From: Clostridia bacterium | GTDB lineage: Bacteria > Bacillota_A > Clostridia > UBA1212 | Length of the DNA: 7,427 bases | Reading direction: 5' to 3' | NCBI GenBank assembly: GCA_017464985.1 | Contig: JAFTXL010000164.1 | Coordinates: 1 to 7,427 of the forward strand | Shown here: positions 1-6,500 of the stretch, in pieces | Position numbering within the stretch: position 1 is the stretch's first letter | Layout of the letters: each line of letters starts with the position of its first letter | Translations under genes and position numbers: made by a program | The notes under the pieces: generated by a model | Told to the model about the DNA's origin: nothing | Databases searched by the model: none | Seen by the model: only the letters and a program-made list of their open reading frames with translations

Positions 1-862
1 ATACCTGACTATTGGCAAAATCAGCTTCATCCTCCGCATGCATTTTGATAATTGACACATCATTAACTATATCCATGCATATCTCAATGTTGTCGAAAAA
101 ATATCCTATTTCAAAGAACTGTCCATTCGATTTATCCACAGACTCACCTGCGGCAGATAATTCATCGGCGTCAAGTCCGCGATAAGTAGCATAAACAGGC
201 ATTGTAGATATATCAAAATCACTGAGAAGAGAATTCATTGATTTTCCGGGAAGCGCAACACCGTTTCCGTCAGTCATGTCATTTACAAAATCGGTAAATG
301 CCAGTATTATGTCCCTGTCAAAACTTACATTAGCATCTTGTTCCGCCATCTCAAATGCAGTATATATTGCATCGTACACCTGTGTATGAGGCTCATCGCA
401 TACTAACGAATCCACTTTCTCATAAAAGCTGTTTTTATCATCAGCACCGGATACGGATGCAGCCTCATGTGTGCTCTCACCCATGGATAACAATATTATC
501 TTGTCATTTGCGCCCATATTTTCAGCATATGATTTTACAAAGACCTTAACTCTGTCCAGATACTCTCTCGGTGTAGTCCCCGATGATACATCTACCAAAA
601 TATATGTACGAACCGAATGAATTTTACTGTCGTACCGTTCAGCGCTGTCCACTACAAGGGTCTTACCGCCCAGCGCTGCTGATATATTCTCAGAAGTCAC
701 ATCTCCCCGTATTTCCACAGACACTTCAGGCATGTCTAAGGATATGCCGCCTAATTTTAAAATATCTTGGTTTGCATATCCCTCAACAGGGAAAAAACAA
801 ATCAAAGAAAAGATTGCAAAAACTAATACCCATATTATTTTTTTTGACATCACACGAAACAT
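1..862 (-). CDS. Secreted von Willebrand factor A (vWA) domain protein, 3' end cut off by the window
   Basis: I translated this frame by hand from position 862 to the window edge; 287 codons are open and no stop is reached, so the C-terminus is missing. Residues 6-30 form a signal peptide or N-terminal anchor (SKKIIWVLVFAIFSLICFF, then a likely cut near EGYA). Residues 44-82 look like a short beta-rich lead-in. A vWA domain spans about 85-262. Its MIDAS-like residues are D91-V-S93-S-G95 (canonical DxSxS, so the fifth residue is Gly), T160 in TQVYDAIY and D191 in AFTDF. Such domains bind protein ligands through a divalent metal outside the membrane. The ATG at 862 is preferred because AGGTG lies 6 nt upstream; an in-frame GTG at 871 overlaps the previous stop. 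It lies 5 nt after the vWA-FHA gene and is presumably cotranslated with it. The unseen C-terminus may carry a membrane helix or FHA domain; that is a guess. The ligand is unknown. Confidence 0.88.
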   Translation of the reverse strand, partial: MFRVMSKKIIWVLVFAIFSLICFFPVEGYANQDILKLGGISLDMPEVSVEIRGDVTSENISAALGGKTLVVDSAERYDSKIHSVRTYILVDVSSGTTPREYLDRVKVFVKSYAENMGANDKIILLSMGESTHEAASVSGADDKNSFYEKVDSLVCDEPHTQVYDAIYTAFEMAEQDANVSFDRDIILAFTDFVNDMTDGNGVALPGKSMNSLLSDFDISTMPVYATYRGLDADELSAAGESVDKSNGQFFEIGYFFDNIEICMDIVNDVSIIKMHAEDEADFANSQV

Positions 863-867
863 TTTTC

Positions 868-2157
868 TCACCTGCCAATAATCATAATTGTAATATCTGT
901 GAATCCGGCAATAATCTTGTCGCCGCTGTACAGTTTATGACGTTCAGAAACTCTGAATCCGTTTAACAGTAAATTGTTCTTGGATACTAAATTCTTTAAA
1001 TAGGGCTCACCACCTATATATTCGATACAAAAGTGACGTGAAGACATTTTTTCATCAGCAACGCATACATCGCAGTTGCTCGACTTACCTATAACAATTC
1101 GATCTGTAACCGTTATATCCGTATTTCTCTTATCAGCACGCGCAATATCAATATTTAACCGCAATTTTACAGGCTTTACATCATTCTGTTTAATATCAGC
1201 AGATGCAGAAACCCGATTTTCAGGAACTGTCTCAGCAGGTACTGTTCTAATTTCTTTTTCCGATTCTTTTTCTGATTCTTTTTTCGATGTTTTTACAAGC
1301 AATACAATCAAAACCACAACAGCCGCGGTCAAAACAATAACCACAAAGATTAGTACAATAGCCCATACGGGAAAAGATTTTTTATCTGCAGATTCAACAT
1401 TGTCAGTAGTTTCGCTTGCACCGGAATCAGCTGCTTCTTCCGTTACTGCCGGAGATGTGCTTAACGGTTCAGCAGAAACTTCCGTTGTTCCGGATTCCGG
1501 ACAAAAGCCTTCATAATTTTCTCCAAATGTTTTTTTAGGATTGTCACTGAAAACTTCAGCTATCTCATAAATTTCTCCTCCGGATTCTCTTATTAACTCA
1601 CCTACATCATCGGAGTATGGAGGCTCATTATTTTTGTCTGCAGAATACAAACCATATAATGGCATTATCGTTCCTAAACTTCTGATACGGCTTATACTTT
1701 CTTGTTCAGCAGATAAATCATCAGCTTTATTAAGAAAAGAAATAATATATATTTTCGATTTATCACACAAAGGATTCTCCGACGCATAAGCACATTCTTC
1801 ATAAATCACATCATATTTTCTATATTTTTCATTATTTTCATATGAAAGTGCCTCAATAACTTCATCAATTTCTTTCTCTTTTTCACGTCCGCCGGCTATT
1901 ATTTCACATACTTCATCAGTTTCGGAATCAACATCCAAAATTGCTATCCGGTCATTTTCACTCATGCTATTGACATGACCTTTTAGAAAATCCTGTACAT
2001 TCTTCAAATAATTATTATCAGGATTTAACCAATCCGGAAGTTCAACATAAACATATGTGCAAACAGACTCATCCGGAGTTTCGACCTCCGCATTTACTGT
2101 AATTACAAAAGAGAAAGACAACAGTACTGCTGCAAATAAACATAAAAATTTCTTCAT
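868..2157 (-). CDS. Membrane protein: signal peptide, degenerate vWA-like ectodomain, TM helix, cytoplasmic FHA domain
   Basis: This 429-residue protein has a clear signal peptide (1-23, MKKFLCLFAAVLLSF..., likely cut after VNA). Residues 34-205 follow the vWA fold pattern and align by eye with the next gene's vWA domain: TYVYVE/TYILVD, NDRIAIL/NDKIILL, YDVIY/YDAIY, MPLYGLY/MPVYATY, GGEIYEIAEVF/NGQFFEIGYFF. All MIDAS positions are replaced (E39, P41, W43, Y112, N143), so metal-dependent ligand binding is unlikely. A Ser/Thr/Glu/Ala-rich linker (220-260) leads to one helix (about 262-288) followed by basic residues, placing the C-terminus in the cytoplasm. An FHA domain fills about 332-427, with IGK in place of the usual GR, SSRH, and NNLLLNG; FHA domains bind phosphothreonine peptides. 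The ATG at 2157 overlaps the upstream TAA as TAATG. A TTG at 2163 is an alternative start with GAAAGG 6 nt upstream, adding two residues. Five ectodomain cysteines (33, 84, 122, 131, 219) may form disulfides. The stop is TGA. Specific function is unknown. Confidence 0.87.
   Translation of the reverse strand: MKKFLCLFAAVLLSFSFVITVNAEVETPDESVCTYVYVELPDWLNPDNNYLKNVQDFLKGHVNSMSENDRIAILDVDSETDEVCEIIAGGREKEKEIDEVIEALSYENNEKYRKYDVIYEECAYASENPLCDKSKIYIISFLNKADDLSAEQESISRIRSLGTIMPLYGLYSADKNNEPPYSDDVGELIRESGGEIYEIAEVFSDNPKKTFGENYEGFCPESGTTEVSAEPLSTSPAVTEEAADSGASETTDNVESADKKSFPVWAIVLIFVVIVLTAAVVVLIVLLVKTSKKESEKESEKEIRTVPAETVPENRVSASADIKQNDVKPVKLRLNIDIARADKRNTDITVTDRIVIGKSSNCDVCVADEKMSSRHFCIEYIGGEPYLKNLVSKNNLLLNGFRVSERHKLYSGDKIIAGFTDITIMIIGR
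869..873 (-). promoter_or_regulatory. Ribosome binding site overlapping the preceding stop codon
   Basis: On the minus strand AGGTG (873 to 869) ends 6 nt before the ATG at 862 and overlaps the TGA stop (870-868) of the upstream vWA-FHA gene. A ribosome ending that gene covers this site, so translation of the two genes is probably coupled. It also favours ATG 862 over the in-frame GTG at 871. Confidence 0.55.
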
Positions 2158-2718
2158 TACCAAACGCGACCTTTCTTACAAAACGGAGTAAAAATGTATC
2201 TGCTTTCACCGACTGATATTTCATCACCGTCAGTGATTTCTGTCCCTGCCTGAACATGTTCTCCGTTAAGATATGTTCTTCCTTCACCTGCTACAAGATA
2301 AAAAGTTATACTCTTGGGGTCATAAACAATCGAAAAATGATTCTCACGTGATATGACGGAATCATCGGACAATACTATATCCATATCGATAGAACGTCCC
2401 GCAAAATTTCTTCCTGAATAAACAGGATAACTTTTTCCTTTTTCAATGCCATTCATACATACAAGTCAGCCGACAGTAAGCAGATTCTGATTTTCATCAG
2501 TAAATATTCCGATTGTCTTTTCATATTCACATACATCCTCACCATACGCCTCTGTAAGCTGTACATTATTGCCATCTTCAATAAACATATATGATGTCAA
2601 TTGCTCATTCAGAGTTTCGCTCTCAAAAAATACGGCTATTCATTTTTTCGCAGTACGGACACGTTTCATCCCGTACATCATCGTAGTAATGATTATTTTC
2701 ACATTTGACTATAGCCAT
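2157..2718 (-). pseudogene. Zinc-ribbon plus FHA domain protein, interrupted by a +1 frameshift and an in-frame TGA
   Basis: Starting at ATG 2718, 17 nt after the phosphatase stop and behind AGGTGG, the frame reads MAIVKCENNHYYDD, then CPYC, a compact zinc-ribbon-like start common in clostridial FHA proteins. It stops after 31 codons at TGA 2625-2623, directly after six T (2630-2625 on the minus strand). Removing one T restores a frame open until TGA 2468-2466, and after that until TAA 2159-2157. The second TGA sits in TVG-x-LVC, where relatives I recall have VGWLVC, so TGG has become TGA. The repaired product would be 186 residues: zinc ribbon (1-25), an acidic variable linker, a TIGIFTDE segment, then an FHA domain (GRNFAGRS, ISRENH, TYLNG, GDEISVG) ending near TPFC. 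An internal ATG at 2456 gives a 99-residue piece lacking the first FHA strand and any clear ribosome binding site. It is either a decaying gene or an assembly error; recoding is less likely. An intact copy would be a cytoplasmic phosphothreonine reader. Confidence 0.85.
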
Positions 2719-2722
2719 AAAA

Positions 2723-2728
2723 CCACCT
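2723..2728 (-). promoter_or_regulatory. Ribosome binding site of the interrupted zinc-ribbon/FHA gene
   Basis: AGGTGG on the minus strand (2728 to 2723) lies 4 nt before ATG 2718. It shows that the ancestral start of the broken FHA gene is 2718 and not the internal ATG at 2456, which has no recognisable Shine-Dalgarno sequence. Confidence 0.55.
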
Positions 2729-2735
2729 GCAAAAA

Positions 2736-3470
2736 TTATTTAATATTGATCAATATCGCAGAAAGATTATCCATTCCTTTTCCTTTACCTGTCTGCTTAA
2801 CTTCTGCAGTCATTTCACGCAGAGCATCATATGCCGATTCACCTTTTTTCAGAATCTTTAATATGCTCTTTTCTTCTATCCACTCCCAAAAACCGTCTGA
2901 GCAAAGCAAGAAAGTATCACCTTTCTTTATTTTTATTTTTTTATTATCAATTTCATAGGCAGGCTCATCCCATTCCGCGCCCATTGCCCGAAGCAGAACA
3001 CTTCTGTCAGGATGGTGCCTGATTTCTTTTTCTTTTATTTGTCCGCTAAAAACAAGCATCTGCGGTACGCTGTGGTCCATTGTTCTGCTCAATTGTTTTC
3101 CTTCTCTGAAATGATATAAACGCGAATCACCAATATGACCCCACTGCGCATATTCACCTGTAATCAAGAGCAACACCATTGTTGTTTTTATCGACGCAAG
3201 ACCTTTCATCTCTTTTTCATCCATTAACAGACTTTGCGACATTTCAAAACAACTTTCAATAAACCCGTTATCAAAAGTATCTGTATTTTCAATAGCCGCA
3301 CCTGTACAATCAACAACAAAATTGGACGCAATATCTCCGTTTCCGTGCCCACCAAGTCCGTCAGCTAACACAAAGCCATATGCGGATAAAGTTTGATTTC
3401 TAAAAGCCTTTATCGCATCTTCATTTTTTTCTTTCTCTCCGATTTCAGATAACATTGCATATTCAATCAT
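2736..3470 (-). CDS. PP2C-family Ser/Thr protein phosphatase
   Basis: This 244-residue cytoplasmic enzyme has the length of small bacterial PP2C phosphatases (the PrpC/Stp type). These remove phosphate from Ser/Thr residues using two metal ions. Motifs in order are NED (16-18), ADGLGGHGNG (36-45, metal ligands D37 and G38), KTT (95-97), GHIGDSRLY (111-119), DHS (132-134), LLRAMG (159-164), CSDGFWEW (190-197, metal ligand D192) and MDNLSAILI (233-241, metal ligand D234). All metal-binding aspartates are present, so it should be active. The Arg usually three residues before NED is Lys13, a mild change at the phosphate-contact position. There is no signal peptide or membrane helix. The start at 3470 is supported by GGAGGA ending 6 nt upstream. 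It opens the signalling set and is followed after 17 nt by the zinc-ribbon/FHA gene. Likely substrates are phosphothreonine proteins read by the neighbouring FHA domains, as inferred from position only. No partner kinase is in the window. Confidence 0.95.
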   Translation of the reverse strand: MIEYAMLSEIGEKEKNEDAIKAFRNQTLSAYGFVLADGLGGHGNGDIASNFVVDCTGAAIENTDTFDNGFIESCFEMSQSLLMDEKEMKGLASIKTTMVLLLITGEYAQWGHIGDSRLYHFREGKQLSRTMDHSVPQMLVFSGQIKEKEIRHHPDRSVLLRAMGAEWDEPAYEIDNKKIKIKKGDTFLLCSDGFWEWIEEKSILKILKKGESAYDALREMTAEVKQTGKGKGMDNLSAILINIK

Positions 3471-3476
3471 CGGGAA

Positions 3477-3482
3477 TCCTCC
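3477..3482 (-). promoter_or_regulatory. Ribosome binding site of the PP2C phosphatase
   Basis: GGAGGA on the minus strand (3482 to 3477), with a 6 nt spacer to ATG 3470, is a near-ideal Firmicute Shine-Dalgarno site and fixes the phosphatase start. No promoter further upstream is convincing. TGGACA followed 15 nt later by TACTGT is the best candidate, and it is weak. Confidence 0.7.
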
Positions 3483-3536
3483 ATTCCTGAACAGTACAAA
3501 ACGTCACAATTGTCCAACAAAACACAAGAAGAACAT

Positions 3537-3567
3537 GCAGTGGCAAATTTTATATATCTGCCACTGC
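3537..3567 (-). terminator. Perfect 9 bp inverted repeat after the Ig-like protein gene, possible terminator
   Basis: The arms GCAGTGGCA (3537-3545) and TGCCACTGC (3559-3567) pair perfectly around a 13 nt AT-rich loop. On the minus strand the hairpin begins 23 nt after the TAA stop of the surface-protein gene and is followed by a T-rich but broken tract (ATGTTCTTCTTGTGTTTTG). That suits a weak intrinsic terminator, or an mRNA 3'-end stabilising hairpin with partial readthrough into the phosphatase gene. The AT-rich loop also contains TATATAAAAT, so a promoter element within the structure cannot be excluded. Confidence 0.5.
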
Positions 3568-3590
3568 CGATATAGGAATACTAAATCAAA

Positions 3591-6500
3591 TTATTCTTCC
3601 TTTTTTCTTTTTTTCAAGATAACTAACAGAACGATTCCCCCTGCTGCTAAAACAACAGCTGCAATTGTTCCCCAGAACAAAGGCGTATTTGCATACCAAA
3701 GGACGAATATATTAGTTGATACTGTAAACTCATCAACCTTGTAAATCTCGGACTCGTTACCGGCTAAGTCACATGTAACAATCTCGATAGATTGGTTAAG
3801 TCCGTCTCCTACAACGAAGCTATACTGATTATTACCAAGCGATGTAGGAGTAATTTCTTTTCCGTTCAACTTGACAATAAGAGTCTGCTCATCCGGGTTG
3901 ATTTCAGTAATATTGAACTCAACGGTAAATTCAGCGGCATTGATGCTCTGACCGTCTGTCACATTAATTGATACAACCGGCTTAGTACGGTCAACAGTAA
4001 AGCTTATTGTTCCTTCTTCCGTCTTCGTATTGATGTTGCTGTTATCCGCACGGTCATAAGTAATTATTCCGATTGAGTAAGAACCGTCATTGTCGAAGTT
4101 ATCATTATTTAATGTATAGATGCACTCATACCATCCGCCTGTACCGCGTTGTACATTTTTCTCATAGTTACCCATGCCTCCAGCCATTTCAACAAGTGTA
4201 ATAACTTCAGCGCTGCTGCCATCATTTAATGTCAACACAGTACTCTTTTCGGAATCCTCAGACACATCTATCTCATCAACATTTATTTCATGCAATTTTA
4301 CAGTTATCTGATCATTTGCATATGCACCCTGAAGTGAATTCTCGTATGTCTCCCCTGTATACTTATCATTGTGTATGGTCTCAAACCAGAATACGCTGCC
4401 GCCTCTGTTTACAGAGTATTCAACTGCCTCAACCGCATTTTCTCCGCTGTTGTTTTCAGTCTGAATTGCAGCTACATTGTGATTTGCATAATCAACTGCA
4501 CTGCATTTAAATGTATAGAAACCATCCAGTTCAAGGTTCTCTACAGTGTACTCATACACGGTCTCACCATTTGCATTTACCGCAGTCTTTGCTTCACCAA
4601 GATTGATATTTATTGTTTCAAATTCGTACTTATTGTCTGCATTTGTCTTTCTCACAATAACTGACAACTCCGGCTTAAATCCGTTAAGTCCGATATTTGT
4701 ATCTGTAACAGTTACTGTAAAGCTTACAGTCTCTCCGTTATTTGCAGACTGATGCTGTATGCCTGTCACATTTATCACAGGGACCTTGGTATCAATAGTC
4801 ATTTGCTCTGACTTGTAAGAAGTCATCTTGTTTTCTGAGCGGTCAGTATATTCTGCATTTACCGTATAGTCACCGTCTTCTGACAAAGTGAATGTTCCTG
4901 TATGAATGTCTGCGCTCTCATCATTCCATGTAATCTGTACAGGATATGAATCACCATCCTTATTAACAGTAACAACTACATCTTCGCTAAAGAAGTTTGC
5001 TTCGTTTATTACTATTGTTGCATTTATATTTCCGTCATAATAAGAGACTTTACCCACCGTCTGCACAGGTTCATTAAAGCTAACCTGAATGTTCGGAGCT
5101 ATATTATCAACAACAATGGCATTATTCTTATCCGCATAATCTGTATCGTTTACAGAACAGTCACTGGCCGTAAATCCTACACTGCCGTTAAACTGATTGT
5201 TGCTCTGCAATGCTTCTCTCGGAATATTAAACTCGGCAGTAAATTTATTACCGTTAACTTTGATATTTTGACTTGTTATCACTTGGTCCAGTAACTCAGC
5301 ATTAACTGGACTTACACCGTCTCCGTTAATGTAGCTGTACTTGAACAAATGTATACCAGATACATTATCTTCTGCTGTTACCGTAACAGTCATCTGTGAA
5401 TTGTAGTAACCAAATGTAATACTGTTAATTATGCTTTCGAATATATTTATTCTATATGATACTGTTAGGTTTGACGGAGCTGTAGTATCTACTGTAAAGC
5501 TGTCTTTCTCGTAGTCTGCCGCAGCTCTGTTTGACATATCTTCAAAAGCAATATCAAATGTGTAGTTTGCTTCAACGTCATACGCAAGTGTTATCTTCTG
5601 ATATGCGATATCTTCTGAATCACTTGATACTCGTTCACTCTCAGCGTTGTAGTATGTCCAATTAGTCAAATCCTTTGCATATGCTTCAAAATCCGTATTA
5701 CTTATGATGTTACCTGTAACATCAAGTGATTCAACCAAAACACTGACATCGCTTGCGCGGAAGTTGTGCTCTGTAACTGTAATTACAGCACTCTGAACTT
5801 TATCGTAGTACTTTCTGCCTGTAATCTCATTCTTGACATCTTTATTTGTATATTCAACGTCAATTGTCGGATTAACAGTATCTACCGCAGTCACTTTTGA
5901 AGTGTACTTATATGTTGCCGCATGGGCTCTGTCATCAGATTTGATAACTGCTCTATTTCCCGAAAAATCTGCATATATAACGGTTAATACATAATCTGCA
6001 TCGTCATCATAAACAATCTCAAACGTATGTACTGTTCCTGTTTCAGTATCTGTTATCCAAGAAACGGTTTTGCTTTCATCTGCGTCGGCAAACAACTTGT
6101 CAGCACCCTCCGGCAGATACTCAATTTTTGTTACTTTACCGGCATTGTCTGTTTTTGTAAGAAGTATTCCTACATTATGGGCTGCCTTTGTAACATTTTT
6201 ATTATTTTCCGTAACTTGAATACTATCACCTTCAAAGAAATTCGCCTCTGTTACGGTGATTTTTGCAGTTACTTTACCGTCGTAATATGCCTGTGCCGCA
6301 TTCTTGAAATCATCTGTTTCTACATCATATGCAACATTCACACCGTTATCTGCAATGTATTCTACTGATACCTCAGGTGCTTTTGTATCTGCTGCACTTA
6401 CTATATCGTCTGAATATTCAGAACTATTACCGGATTTATCATATACCTTAAACTCAAACGAGCCTCTGAACTGTGCAGGTACACTAAATGATATAGTTAC

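Noticed and set aside
583..966. Plus-strand open frame of 127 codons.
   Set aside because: It lies opposite two well-supported minus-strand genes, has no recognisable domain and is a frame shadow.
1076..1516. Plus-strand open frame of 146 codons rich in Ser and Thr.
   Set aside because: It is antisense to the low-complexity linker, helix and FHA region of the vWA-FHA gene; its composition reflects the complementary codons.
2069..2287. Minus-strand open frame of 72 codons overlapping the FHA and vWA-FHA junction.
   Set aside because: It is in another frame across two supported coding regions, with no recognisable features.
2157..2456. The 99-residue open frame from ATG 2456 as an independent small FHA protein.
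   Set aside because: It lacks the first FHA strand, has no clear ribosome binding site, and continues a longer disrupted frame with recognisable upstream sequence.
2466..2468. A genetic code in which TGA means tryptophan.
   Set aside because: All 15 Trp codons I can count in the four open genes are TGG, and TGA 870-868 ends the vWA-FHA gene just before a well-placed start.
2569..2958. Plus-strand open frame of 129 codons.
   Set aside because: It runs antisense across the zinc-ribbon start and the phosphatase 3' end, and shows no family similarity.
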